Assembly: GCA_013396635.1 (NCBI GenBank)
Contig: WBMW01000170.1
Location: 968,896-1,032,895, forward strand
Source of the DNA: Penelope pileata
Lineage: Eukaryota > Chordata > Aves > Galliformes > Cracidae
Direction of reading: 5' to 3'
DNA length: 64,000 bases
Part shown: piece after piece, positions 13,901 to 26,905 of the stretch
Layout of the letters: each line of letters starts with the position of its first letter
Position numbering within the stretch: the stretch's first letter is position 1
Made by a program: the position numbers and the translations under genes
The notes under the pieces: generated by a model
What the model was told of the DNA's origin: nothing
Databases searched by the model: none
What the model saw: the letters and a program-made list of their open reading frames with translations, nothing else

Positions 13901-15538
13901 TTGATTTTATTTACTGTGCTCCTGCACCAACTGTGAGCATTTCATATTTGTGTGAAGAATCCACATGTGGACTGCAATTTTTCAGGTGGCAAGCTGTCAC
14001 TTTGAGCCCCACGCGTGATCATTTCAGTTGAGATCAGTCATTTTAAAGTTCTGTTACACATCTAGTTTCATGATCTCTCCATTCTTATCAAAGGAGATAT
14101 ACTTGGTTTTTTTTGTTTTTTTCTTTTTTCTTTAGCCTCAAACCATTTTTACCTGGAACACCTTAAAATCCTTCTCTCTGTTAACCAGCACCCATTTAAA
14201 AAAAGAATAAAACAGGCTCAAGTTACTACTGTACATGACAATTTCTATCCCTTTCTCTTCCATTGCTTGAAAACTTAAGGGACTATTTTCCTTTCTTAAA
14301 GAGTGTATCACCACAAAAAATCTCTCTCTTTTAGTAATAGTAAATTTGCTTTCTAGTGAAATAAGTAATATACCAAGGACTACTTCAAAATATATACCCA
14401 CATCTCCATATTTAAAACTGACAAAGCTAGTTATAATATTTATACTCAAACACAAATTTAAAACAGCATCTAATTCCTGCTACCTTGTCTAAACAAACAA
14501 TTAAAAAAAAAACACTGCATATATTTTGGGCTCTTAACAGGCAGAAGTTAGGATGAAAATAACATGAACTTTCAAACTAGTGCTATAAGAAACCCTAGAG
14601 TTCGAAATAAATACCACATGAACACAGCCGATGTTTCATGCGTGTTGACTAAGTTCCTACAGACAAGTCAACCTATCAACAAAACATCCATCTTTTCAAT
14701 AAAGGGGTTTCTGGGGAGCCTGATTTCTTGTGGCAGGTTAATATCTGTATAAAAGAAGTCACTAAGATGTCAGAATGAAGAGCATAAGAAAGGCAATTTA
14801 ATGCTTAGATAAAACAGCTGAAGCAACACAAGAATTTGCAAAGGATAATCTCAAATATCATATCCCCAAGATACCTGAGCACAAGCTAATTGTCATTCAT
14901 TTGTGTGTGCAAACAGTACTTGACATAGCTCTCATGTAATGAAGAGAGTTACCCTCCAAATTATAAATGCATATATATGAAGCACCAGTTATTCTCTTAA
15001 TTAAGAAGTAGCCATGACTGGATCAGAAAGGATTACATCATCATTATAAAATTGTTAAGAGAAAAAAAACAGTCATATTAGCATAGTTCTCTGTAAAGAC
15101 TGTTTTCCACTTATTTCCCAACCCCTAGGATTAAAGAAGCGAAAAGACTTGTATATGATGATCCATGTTTTCAGATTATTCTCTGCATTTCTGAATACCA
15201 CAGTAACAAAGGAACAGAAGACCTATGAAAAAAGGAAATTTCTGCTAATAGCCTTACTCGATTATGAATAGCATTCAGGGATTCCTAAATGGGACTAGTG
15301 CTGAAAAGAGACTCGGTGAGTTACAGGATACCTCAAAAGAGGACCACACATTTAACTTCATGGTTGTGGAAAGGGAATATGGGGAAGTTATCCCCATAAA
15401 AGCATCTGATAGCACTAGCTGGCTTAAAATTTTGAGAGTGCTAGTATGCCAATTCCCTGCAACAGAGCTTATGAAGTTGTGCTTTTCTTAAAAGATGTTG
15501 CTTAAGCAGAATTACGTAGATCAAACAAAAACTTCTTA

Positions 15539-15748
<210 letters not shown>

Positions 15749-18228
15749 TTAAAAAAGAGAAAAAAATAAAGAAAGCAAACGTATAAATCTACAATTGGAA
15801 CACTGAATACTTTCAGTAAGGCAAAGTCTCTCTATTCCACACAGCCAGTGTCTCTGGAGCTCTTTTCTATTGGGTAAGGTACATATGAACTGGGAATACA
15901 GAAGTCACTTTAAAACACTGAGAGAAACAATTTAAGACAAGTCTACAGCACTGTGTCAGGCTATACTGCCAAACGTTTCTTTCTTTCCTTGAGTCAAGTG
16001 AGAAAGTTGGGGATATCCAACAGATCTTGACAATTATCAACATTAAACAGCAAAGACGGATATTACAGACTATCACAAAACAGCCTCTTTAACACGAGTC
16101 AGAGGGTTCAGGGGGCAAAGAAGGACTTCTAGCTGATGTAGCAAATGCATGTAAACACTTAAATGAATTTGATAGAAGACCAAGTCATGCCCTTTTTTTT
16201 TTCCCCCAGAGAAATTCGCAGAAAGGCAGTTAAGTCAATGTATTTGGAAGCACAGTTTTCACGCACTGAATGGATGAAGCACTGTAAAATCTAAGACTGA
16301 GAAAGCAAGTTTTAAAACATATTAGCAAGTATTGGCATATGTTTAAACATTACCTAGCAAGCGATGAGGGAGGAAAGTTATCTAGTTTGTGTCTAAGATC
16401 AAGGTGAAGCAAGGGAAACCACTTTATTAGGGATGTAGACTAGTCAAGAGGAAGAATATTTCTCCTTCTTCTGCAGGTGGTAGAAGGTTGATTTACTACC
16501 CTGCGTTGTCAACAGAATGCAACACTAAACAGAAATAGTATGTAACATAAACAGATTAGACAAAGTGTTTCAGTGAAGCTTGCAGTTTTGTTGTTGCAGC
16601 TGGGACAGAGGAAAAGCCTACTGTCCTAAGTTGTTTCTCTTAATACCACCACAGGTGCCAGCACACCTGCTTGTATCTGTGCTCTCTAACCTGGCTCAGA
16701 CAAACCAATCCAGACCTGGAAAGATCTGAAGCCTTTAAACTAACCCAGATCATCACACAACCACAATATGTCACTATATGGTGCCCACATGTGAAGAGGC
16801 CTGGCCACCCATTCTTTAAAGAAAAACAAATGTGCAACAGATTTAAGAGACATTTGCAGATGAAGTTATTCTTGGCAAAGATTTATTTTTTTATTTTAAA
16901 AAGTCAGGAAATTCCATGTCATCTTTTCCCCCTTAATTCATGTCTACAGTGTGTTTGTTTTAATGCACAGCTATATCTGTGGACAGAAATGCCGCTGATT
17001 AACACAAAAATTGCCCTATTCAATCCCAAGGGAGTCATTCTTCATGGAGCAACGTGCCTGCCTCAAACACAGAACACAAATATCTGAAAGGAATGTGCGA
17101 GATTGCTGCAGACATGAATGAGCGCTATAGAGAAACTGTTTTCCTGCCAGAAAGAAGAAAAAAACCAAATGATCTTCAGATAGGTAGCACAGTAGCAAGT
17201 CACCTGGTCAAGCTGTGCAATAAAAGAACTATATAATCCAGAAAAGTTTAAAAAGTTTAAAAATAAGTCAGGCAGCACTTTGCCAGTAAGCACATGTGAG
17301 GAAGAAGGGAGAACAGGAAAGAATTACTTTAAACTTATTTAAAAGACCCTTCTTTTACCACAGCTGTCAAGTCCCGGACTTCCCAATACTTCATCAAGGT
17401 TAATAGGTTTCAAGGTCCTCGCCACCCTGCTAGATGGATTTTTCAGACTGAAACAGAGAGCTCATTAGTCGCTGTACAGCCTCATCATCTTCCCTATCTC
17501 CCTTTCACCTCTTATGCACACCACAATTATTCAAGCGAAAAACAGGTAGGGGAAATTTGGCCACAAAGAAAAGCCTTTCCAGACTTCACAAAAACAGCCT
17601 CGTTTCATTTGCCAGAGGAGGACACATGCACACAGCATTCGCTTTAAGATTTAGCAACGCTTACAATTAGTTCTGACGACCTCTGCTCTATTTCTGCAAT
17701 AGTTTTTTCCTGTATAATCTCTTTGTTTACCACCACCTTGCTTAAAAACCCCCAAGTTTTAATGTCTCCACTAAAAACCTTTGGAAGCAGTCATGCTCCA
17801 GCCGATGGCATCAAGGCTGTGTTTCACTTGGGAAGCTGGGCTTTTCACTGCTGCAGAAGTAATGCAAGTCATTGCTTGATAGCCATTTTTTTCAGTAACA
17901 GCTGCTTTAAGCAGCTTCCTGCAGATCATCTTTTGCTTCCAGTACAGCGCTTACATGACTATGGAGCAAACCAGATTCAAGGAACAGGTGTGGGCTACAA
18001 AAAATCAGTCTGAGTGCATTTCAGTGCCAACACTTCTACTTGCACATAGGCTGAATGTTTCTATAGCTACTGAAACCAGGTGCCAACAACGCTCACCAAG
18101 CTATGATTTCAGTTTCTTATTCAGAAAGCACACTTAAGCCCTTCCCCACAACAGCTAAGCGAGTGGTACAGGGTCTGGGAGCAGGAAAAGATAGGAAGAG
18201 CTGCTTAAAACAGTTGGAAGAAAGCACA

Positions 18229-18239
18229 CCCCCCCCCCC
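18229..18239. repeat. C11 homopolymer
   Basis: A run of 11 C residues in intron 2, about 220 bp before the solo LTR. Confidence 0.9.
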
Positions 18240-18452
18240 AGCCCGGCTTGAAGTTACCTGCGATTGCTATGAGGATACCTGGCTGACTGCCAGGGAGAGT
18301 GCAGGCAAACAGACACAGCTGTAAATTCCTATTACTGCAGAGTTTTCAAATCCCTTTTGCAGGTAACGTCAAACTGGTTACATCTGTGCAGCACTGGTTC
18401 CTCCCTTCGGGACACCTTACAGATTTTTGGAGGGTTATACAATGGTTGGTAA

Positions 18453-18457
18453 GCAAG
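18453..18457. repeat. Target-site duplication, left copy (GCAAG)
   Basis: The five bases GCAAG directly precede the LTR and are repeated exactly at 18986-18990 directly after it. The pair marks the insertion site. Confidence 0.85.
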
Positions 18458-18985
18458 TGTTGCGGTTTGAGCCGGCAGGCCTGAAAACACCACACAGCCT
18501 TTAGCTCCTCTCCCTCCCCCATCCTCCCAGCTGGGATGGGGGAGAGAATCGGGAGAAAAAAGGTAGAATTCGTGGGTTGAGATAAAACTATTTACTAACA
18601 GAAAAGGAAAATAGAATAAAATAATAATGATAATTATATACAAAACAAGCGATGTACAAAGCAATCGCTCACCACCCGCAACCAATGCTCAAACAAATGG
18701 CCCCTCCCCAGCAAACTTCCCTTCCTTATATTACATGATGTCCTGTGGTATGGAATATCCCTTTGGTCAGTTTGGGTCAGCTGCCCTGTTCTTGTCCCCT
18801 CCCAGCTCCCTCTGCCTCCTCCCCCCCCAGCCCCTTCACTGGCAGAGAAACATGAGGAGCTGAGAGAACTGAGAACGTCCTTGGCTCTATTCAATACTGC
18901 TGGATGTTATCAGCCTTGTTTTTCTTCTAGAACCAAAACACAGCTTCGTACCAGACACTGAAAGTTTCAGTTAGAAACTAGGACA
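18458..18985 (-). mobile_element. Solo LTR of an avian ERVL-like endogenous retrovirus
   Basis: This 528-bp block begins TG and ends CA on the minus strand and is flanked by a perfect 5-bp direct repeat, GCAAG, at 18453-18457 and 18986-18990. A 5-bp target-site duplication fits class III (ERVL-type) elements. The minus-strand text resembles a widespread avian LTR family known to me from its opening TGTCCTAGTTTC and its TATA-like TATAAGG (about 18724-18730). T-rich sequence near 18600-18650 lies where the family's transcript end would fall, but I see no intact AATAAA. No internal region, gag, pol or env lies beside it, so it is a recombined single LTR. Its orientation is the same as LRP6 transcription. 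Family name and class are inference from memory. Confidence 0.82.
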
Positions 18986-18990
18986 GCAAG
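18986..18990. repeat. Target-site duplication, right copy (GCAAG)
   Basis: This is the second exact copy of the 5-bp direct repeat that flanks the solo LTR. Its identity to the left copy indicates that no later rearrangement has affected the edges. Confidence 0.85.
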
Positions 18991-19160
18991 CCACACAGAG
19001 ATGGTGCAGAAATGCTCAGACATACAGACTTATTGAACAATGGTAAGCCAGCCATACAGACAACCTAAGGGTCATTCTCCCTCCTCTTCAAACATATTTA
19101 ATTAAAATTTAATTAAACAAACAAAAGCAGCAACAAAGCGAAGTCTACAAGACCAAAGGA

Positions 19161-19304
19161 TCTCCTTCGCTGGAGATCTTCAAAACCACCTGGATGCTTT
19201 CGTGTGCAACCTACTGTAGGGAACCTGCTTTAGCAGGGAGATTGGACTTCAGAGATGATCTCAAGAGGTCCCTTCCAATCCCCATGATCCTGTGGCTCTG
19301 TGAT
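19161..19304 (+). mobile_element. CR1 LINE 3'-end fragment
   Basis: The sequence runs from TCTCCTTCGCTGGAGATCTT through TTTAGCAGGGAGATTGGACT to AGGTCCCTTCCAA and a short tail ending TCTGTGAT. This is the terminal portion of an older CR1 subfamily in forward orientation. It ends about 90 bp before another CR1 copy in the opposite direction, so the two lie tail to tail. Confidence 0.82.
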
Positions 19305-19392
19305 CTTGAGCAAGTTATGGCACTCACTAACAAAAGAGTGATGTTTGTTTTGCTGTTCTTCTCACTTACTTGTACCTGGCTAGAAAATTTAA

Positions 19393-20000
19393 ATCATAGA
19401 ATCATTTGAGTTGGTAGGGACCTTTAAGGGTCATCTATCTAGTCCAACTCCCTGCAATGAACAGGGACACCTACAGCTAGATCAGGTTGACCAGAGCCGC
19501 ATCCAGCCTGACCTTGAATGTCTTCAGGGACAGGACATCCACCACAACTCTGGGCAACCTGCTCCAATGCTTTACCCCCCTTATCATAAAACCCTTTTTC
19601 CTTGTACCCAATCTAAATCTCCCCTCTTTTAGTTTGAAACCATTTCCCCTTGTCCTGTCACAACAGAACCTGCTGAAGAGTCTGTCCCCTTCTTTCTTGT
19701 AGCCCCCCTTTAGACACTGAAAGGCTGCTATCAGGTCATCTCAGAGCCCTCTCTTCTCCAGAATGAACAGCCCCAGCTCTCTCAGCCTGTCCTCATACAG
19801 GAGGTGTTCCATCCCTTGGATCACTTTTGTGGCCCTCCTCTGGACATGCTCCAACAGGCCCATGTCTCTCCTGTGCTGAGGACTCCACATCTGGACGCAG
19901 TGCTCCAGGTGAGGTCTCACCAGCACAGAGTAGAGGGGCAGGATCACCTCCCATGACCTGCTGGCCACCCTTCTTTTAATGCAGCCCAGGATAAGGCTTG
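19393..20000 (-). mobile_element. CR1 LINE 3' segment, about 0.6 kb
   Basis: On the plus strand the copy starts with the inverted tail ATCATAGAATCATTTGAG and continues through the usual GGGACCTTTAAGGG, CACAACTCTGGGCAACCTGC and CTGTCCTCATACAGGAGG landmarks to GCAGCCCAGGATAAG. The minus translation holds R-P-H-L-E-H-C-V-Q and [10 protein letters not shown], the end of CR1 ORF2. It is 5'-truncated, as most CR1 copies are, and interrupted by stops. It lies in the same orientation as LRP6. Confidence 0.92.
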
Positions 20001-21599
20001 ATTTGAATTTGTATCAAATTGTATTAAGATCCAGGAAGCAAGATTTCAGTTCTAGCCCATAAGAGGCACGTTTATTGTATAGTGGTACAGGCTCCATGAC
20101 ACATAAACCCAAAACCATGAGACCCAGAGAACAACACACAAACATGCTCTGAGTGACGCCAGCAAACCTTCTTGGGGCCAGAAGCAGCAATGTGTTCTCC
20201 TGCTTAGCTGGCACTAACAGTTACAGCAGTCAGCTGCTTCTTCCCACCTCCTGCTGCAGGTCACCTCCCACCCCAGCCCAGACTTTGCTCCAGTAGTTCA
20301 GGTACCAGCTCCCTTGGTCAAGCCCATCTTTGCAATGAGTTCAAGACTAGGATGGAGAAGCTGTAGAGCAGCAACACAATAACATGTGAGAACTGCAAAA
20401 CTGAATACACACAACCAATACTTCGAGATTTTTAAAAATGCAAGGCATGCTTCCTTACTTAAGAGTACCAGACTTAATAGGAAGAACTTTTATTTAACTT
20501 TTATCAAATCAATACATAAAGAGCCAAATCTCTCTCTAACCTAATAAAAATAGTACCACAGCAGACTAAAACTGATCGCATGTATTTTCTTTTTTCTATT
20601 TAAATAATTAACAATAGTATTTTTAAAAATTTGGTTTTATACAGTTTTAATACTTTTCATCTTACTGCGAAAAGCCATACACATCAGACTTCAATAGCAA
20701 GACTTCAGAAACAGCTGTGAGCTGTTATAAAAATAAATAGAATAATGGCGTATTTATATTTATATGCATTTATAATTTTAATATTAGGTGCTCATGTCAG
20801 GAAATGTTACAGCTCCCCTTTAGGGAATTAAGGTCCATCAAGTATTTAGATAAGCTTATAGAAAAAAGGAAGGTTCTTGGGCATCAGTCCTCATGGTGCA
20901 TTCTTTGACTGTGGCCCAGAGTGTTGTTTACTCCTAATGCAGTTGTAAAAACATTTATCTTACCTAGTTATATCAACTATAAATGTTATGAACAATGAGA
21001 AGAAAAACTTTGATTTGTTTTCTCCTACAAATGTTTCTCTATGCATTCTTAGATTCAGGGTTTTTGTTGTTGTTTGTTTTTGAATGTTGGCATCTCTGGT
21101 AAGTATGTAAGGTGAAACAGGTTATAAGACTTCTTCAAAACACGTAAGAAATCACTATGTGCTGTACAGCTGTAACTTGCTAGCTGCAATTTGCCTCAAA
21201 TTAAAAGGTTTTGACATGGCAAAAGAAAGGAAACAGCATTTTTTGGTTCCATCCTGTGAGATGAACAAATATGGTAAAGAACAGGGTTTCTTTTCTAACA
21301 AAGCTCAAAGGCACATAGCGGGTAGAAGATTTCACATACACAGCCAAAAAGCTTGCAGAGTACAAATGCTGAGATTAAATGCCATAATTCAGTGGTGATT
21401 TCCGACAGTACTCACACCAAGACAGAAATTCATCACCAGCACCCATTGGCTTTGCAGCCTTCTGATCTGTGATAGTCCCTGCCATTGATGGGGATCCTTT
21501 CAGCCCCACTATCCCACATGAAGCCAGGCCTCTGCCAGGAGCATCATTAAACCCCCAAGCCCACAGCTGTTTCACTCATTGAGAAGGGATACCATAAAC

Positions 21600-21935
21600 G
21601 GCACTTAGCTGATTTTAAGGCAGTTAATTGGGACACCTTACAGGGCAGGTGTCATTTACTTTCCTGAACGGTATTCTGTGGGAAGAACAGCTGCCTAATT
21701 GGGACAGCCAATTATTTGGTGAAGCCCTTCACAGTGGATGCTCCAACTTTGCAATTAGGCTCATTTAGGTCCCTGAGAACCTCTAAGCTCCACAGGGACC
21801 CAAAAGAGCCGCCCAGCCTCAGAGCCAGGATAGATTTCAAGAGCACAGCATCCCCTGGAGCTTGTCAGCTCTGCAGAGCTCGGCACTCGACCCACTCTGC
21901 TCTAAGCTAGCAGCACTGCCTCTTATCTGATAAAG
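21600..21935. promoter_or_regulatory. Candidate intronic regulatory stretch (homeobox and GATA motifs)
   Basis: An 11-bp motif, TAATTGGGACA, occurs twice exactly at 21625-21635 and 21696-21706. Between and beside the copies are AGGTGTCA and an E-box CAGCTG. A perfect palindromic double GATA site, TTATCTGATAA, lies at 21923-21933. The stretch is GC-richer than its surroundings and contains no repeat I recognise. Any enhancer role is inference from motif content alone. Confidence 0.3.
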
Positions 21936-24900
21936 AAAAATTAAGTCAAATATGAGACTTGAGTAGTTCATGAAAATCACATATTGTATGTATGCATTTG
22001 GCTACTTAAAATAGCTCTTGACTTTAGAAGAAAGGGCCATCTGTGGCCCTTCAGGATTTTAAGAAGAAACTGCCTAAACAAATGGTCCTTCACACGTCCT
22101 TAACAGACACTTCTTGAGGAAGGTTCACAGAGACAAGGAAACTTCAATCCAGAAGGAGTTTAAGTATCAAATTAAGCAGAAAATGGATTTTCAAATGGAC
22201 TGTAAGTACCATCAGAAGTTTTTAGCAAGAAGGTTCTCAACTGATTGCAAAATTCAGGAAATACTTTCAGTCCTTCAAAAGAAACAAAAAAATGCACATA
22301 GCCAACCAAATACATACAAGAAGAAGAAATATTCCTTCAGGATATGATCAAGATAAACACAAGAGAGATGTTCTTAGCTAGTTGAGAACTGCAGTCTTTT
22401 GTAATAGCCTGTCTCTATGAATAAGCATAGTCATTAGTTGAACGTCATTTTCAGAATTGCACTACAATAACTTCTTATGTTATCACTCTGCAATCAAGAG
22501 CAATTTCTATGCAAGTTAATTTACCCTACACAGGTTTTCAGCCACCTCTGTACCATTCGTTACTCTTGCATGAGCTAAAAGCAGCTATGTGGGGAATAAG
22601 TGTGAGCTATTAACATCATAACTGAATTCCTTTCCCTTAAACGTACTGGTTTAGGAGCCCACAGGCTCCTACCAAAGCTGCAGTTTCTCATTTCAGCTAG
22701 GCATAGCTGGCTCATATACCAGACAAAAACAAAACAAGATTTATTTCACTGAAAACAAAGGCTCTTGCATTTCATTCTCCTCAAATACATCAGCATATCT
22801 ATCAAATGACTAGAAAACCCAGACATGCTCAAAATGCTTGCCAGGCAGGCACCAAGCTGTAGCTTTATAACTCCCTGTCCCCTCCCACTGCCTGCATGCT
22901 GGTAAAAACTAGAGTCCTGGCACCCCTCCACCTCTGTTACTCCATTTCATAGCCCAGACTATTAGTGCTCAGACCACCAAAACTAGAGAGGAGTCTGCCC
23001 AGTGACTTTAGCATAATGACCTGAAGCAGAGATGTCTCATTTTGCCATGGCTGGTAACAAAGCAGTAACCTCTTGCAGCATCAGAAGTCAGTGATGAACT
23101 ACTGTAGTCTCCAAAACTGATCTCCCAGTAATCTTAAAAGATTTAACCAACAAATGGGGAAGTCAATGTGCCAAATTCCACGCCCGTGTACATCTACCAT
23201 ACACTAGAAAGAAGTCTACTAGAACATGTATTTTGTGAGACATAAAAATCCTTTTCCTGGTGTACTCTACACCGGTTCCCTGAAGAGAAATAACCTGCCC
23301 TGGTGACAGTACTTTTACACAAATGACTGCATTTATATCCTAGCACCTCAGGCAGTAAACTCACCAAGCAAAGACTCACCTGTAATCAGTATGGCGACAC
23401 AAGAACTTCCACATAAGAGCTGGCTTTAGTTTCCTATTCACACCTCATCTAGCAGGAGAAAGAAAATTACCACTGGACCTTCCCTTTTCTCCTAATTCAT
23501 TTCTAAAATAAGAGATAAATGCAAACACTCATTTTGGAAAGAAGACAATTTGTGATGAAGCAATTAGAAGCTGATGCTTTGATTCTAACTCACTATCAAC
23601 AACACAGTATAAAACCAGAATGAGATTTTGGTGGACGTTTTCACAAATCCTAGAAAGAATATACTAAAAGACATTTATAAGAGATCAACATGGAAGCACG
23701 AACTTACATGATATTCTTATTTCCTATGGAGGAAAAATAATATGCAAAAGTATCTCTCAGCCAACATCCTGGCTGTTTTCAGGTTTCTAGTTTAAGGAAT
23801 ATACTGGGCAATCTGACAAGAAAAGCACAGAGGGGAGATTGTTTTTCACATTCATCCAGACATTTCTGAGAGTCCACAGGAAGTAACATTTGACTTAACT
23901 GTCAAACAGCAGAATCGCATGCACACAGTTGTCCTTTCGGACAAAGATCCCAAGGAAACAGAGAAAGAGGTTCGTTAAAAAACACGAAGAAGCTATTTTT
24001 GCTGAGCGCTCACAAAGACAGAATTTCAATTGTTTGAGCAGGTGGAAAGGTCTCTTGTTCCTTGAACTTCTAAATTAACCTTTCCTACCTCCGGACACAA
24101 AAAGTCTAACAGTTATGAAACAGAAGCCATTTTATGCCCTATTATAGAGCAAGCAGGAAATAAAGCTTGTCAGAACTCAGCAGCATTTCAAAAAACAATT
24201 TTTAAAAAAACAATTGCCCCAGCTTAAGCCAAATAAATATAGAAAGAAAAAATTTCCGCTCTCTGTTACCTATTTAACACCACCACCAGACCCTAGCTGA
24301 CTGTGATGGAAGTGAAAAGCAGATGTGGGCTGGAATGCCTCAGCCAGGCCTTTGTGCAGGAATCAGCCCAGACATCATACACCAGACCCCGCAAAGTTCA
24401 GCCAGCTTTTTAGCTGCAGGTAAGCCAACAGAAAATTGAAACATAACCTAATGCAATAGGAGATGAACAAATCGACAAAAGGAAAACTTTTCCCTTCTAA
24501 CATACCTTGGTTCTTCAAATTTATCAAGAAAATTGCAGAGGAAAGCAAATCAGTTGGGCAGTTTTGACAGATTTCCAGCACACACACAAACAAGAAAACA
24601 ACTGTGCCACAGTCTCTTGAGAGGCTGGGAAAGAAGCAGGGCCAGGATCTCATGCTGCTGCTAGGCACTGCTGGAAGCTGAGTCCCACAGACACCCGCTC
24701 CACTCAGTCTTGAGAGCTAGCTGCTGAGCGTTGCCCAAGAGGAGCCCACATACACACAACACCTGGTTGCAAACAGCTCTTCAAGATCCTGTGAAAAGGT
24801 ACAGATCCCCACACCTGTGAACTGAATAAAACTGAGAGCAAGTATAAAAGAATGTTTAGCTACACTGAAACTACAAGTGGTGGAGAGCAGCGAGAAACTG

Positions 24901-26639
24901 GTAGGATTATTGCTCGCTGTCTTTCCAAGATAAACTTTAAGTCCTTTGCACAATGAAAAGTAATTTGTTCTTTTACAATGACTTGTATTAAAAATACAAA
25001 TATTTGCACCATAGAATATTTTGTCTGTAAGTGAGAATTTAGAATTCATTAATTTCAGAGAGCCTTGGGCTGAAACTCTACGTATACAAGTCAGCTGCTA
25101 CCATAAATTGTTCAGTCCCTGCTCTGACAAGTGCAAGGATCTTCTCAGTTAAGTCATAATCAAATTTGCTTCCTATCTTTCAATACAAAACAGGGAGAAT
25201 TCTTCTTCCAAAAAAAGCTTTTTGTCTCAAGTTGTTTAAATGGAGCAGAGGATTTTCCCTACGTATGTATCTTAAACATGTATCTTAAGTTAGTGCACTA
25301 GGAACACATCCACTTTGCCACAGCAGGAAGCATCATAAACCCTGCCCATATTGCCTGGTGCATGAGGGAGAAACCAGGCATTTGCCATTCTGTACTGTTT
25401 CTTTCCAGCAAAAAGTCACCCCACTGTACATCACTATGCAGTATTATGAGTTATGGACTGCACCCATGGTACTACAGAGGAAAGGAGAGGGATTAAATTA
25501 CTTTAAAACTTATCTGGAAGATGCCTTATCTTCCATCAACTGAGTCTGTGAAACTGTGTGCTCAGTATTGTGAGATCCTTTTGCAATTCTTCTTGGTGAG
25601 TTTTTTGTTTGTTCATGTGGGTGGGCGTTTTTTTGTTGTTGTTGTTGCTTTTGTTTGTTTGTTTTTTAAAATCATACCAAGTAAGTCTTTCATCAGTACA
25701 ATATCCTCTCCTTGTTTAGCCCCTCTCTCAGTACACTGTTTCCAACGGGATCATTTTTACATTCTTCATTCCTCTCCCTCAAGAAATTCTAATGAACTTT
25801 AATGCTCTACCAAACCCAGCTGGCTTGGACTTTTCATAACATGTTTCTAGCAGGCTGATAATTCTTTTTTCACAGTTTTTGTCATATTGCTTGGTAAGAA
25901 AATCATGCTTACTTACAGGTAACCATCATTCTTAGGCCCTTTTATTATTATTATTATTTAAAATGAATTGATAACAACATTTAGGAGTTCAGTACATTTT
26001 CAGTGCGGTTCCTGTCCTTATGATTTGTTTAGCAATTTGTTGATATGGAAACCAACTTGATGCCCTCTATAAGCAACATGCAGGCAAATCATTCATTCAT
26101 TTCAGCTTTTCTGAAATGGCCTTGTTTGCCATGTTTTCTTTCCTTCTATACTTTGATCATCCACTAGACTCAGTAAATCACTCTCATATACGAAAGCAAC
26201 ATGCAGCAATTAGTCTTTTCACACTACAAAATCACAAAAAATAAGGTATTATTTTTAACCCATCAAAAGCTGCATGATGTTCATGAACAAACAAAAAAAA
26301 TGGGAAAGAGATCACTCCATGGAGGATAAAAAGAGTAGAAACAAAAGGAATCAATGTAATTAGTGTCTAATGAGACAGGCCACATTACGCTGGAGATTTA
26401 CTTAGAGCCCTAATTCTGGAGACATAGGAGGCTGGTGGCTGGCATTCTGGAGACTAGGTGTGGGCTTCACTGTTAATGAGAAAGAGGAATGTTTCCACAG
26501 AACATTTAGAAAGCCCTGCTAAATGTGATCTGAATACAGGCCAAAAGCTTCACCCATAGATGAAACAAACAATCTTTCACTTTTATATTGAAAAAAACTG
26601 TTAAGCAACTTAGCTTATAAATATCTAATGGGCGGTTGT

Positions 26640-26905
26640 CAAGTGGATGGGGCCAGGCTCTTTTCGGTGATGCCCACTGACAGGACAAGGGGTAAATGGC
26701 ACAGAATGGAACACAGGAAGTTCCAGATGAACATCAGAAAAAAATTTCTTCACTGTGAGGGTGACAGAGCATTGGAACAAGCTACCCAGAAAGGTTGTGG
26801 AGTCTCCTTCTCTGGAAATCTTCAAAACCTGCCTGTATGCTTTCCTGTGCAACTGCAGGGAACTGCTTTAGCAGGGGGGTTGGACCAGATGATCTCCAGA
26901 TCTCC
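26640..26905 (+). mobile_element. CR1 LINE 3'-end fragment
   Basis: The forward translation begins G-A-R-L-F-S-V-M-P-T-D-R-T-R-G-K and N-I-R-K-K-F, the last conserved stretch of CR1 ORF2. A frameshift follows, then the 3' untranslated block TTTAGCAGGGGGGTTGGACC and GATGATCTCCAGA. The terminal tail repeats are lost. It is opposite to LRP6 transcription. Confidence 0.85.

Noticed and set aside
18458..18985. Full endogenous provirus at the LTR
   Set aside because: No second LTR, internal region or gag/pol/env frame is present; the 5-bp duplication directly flanks a single LTR.
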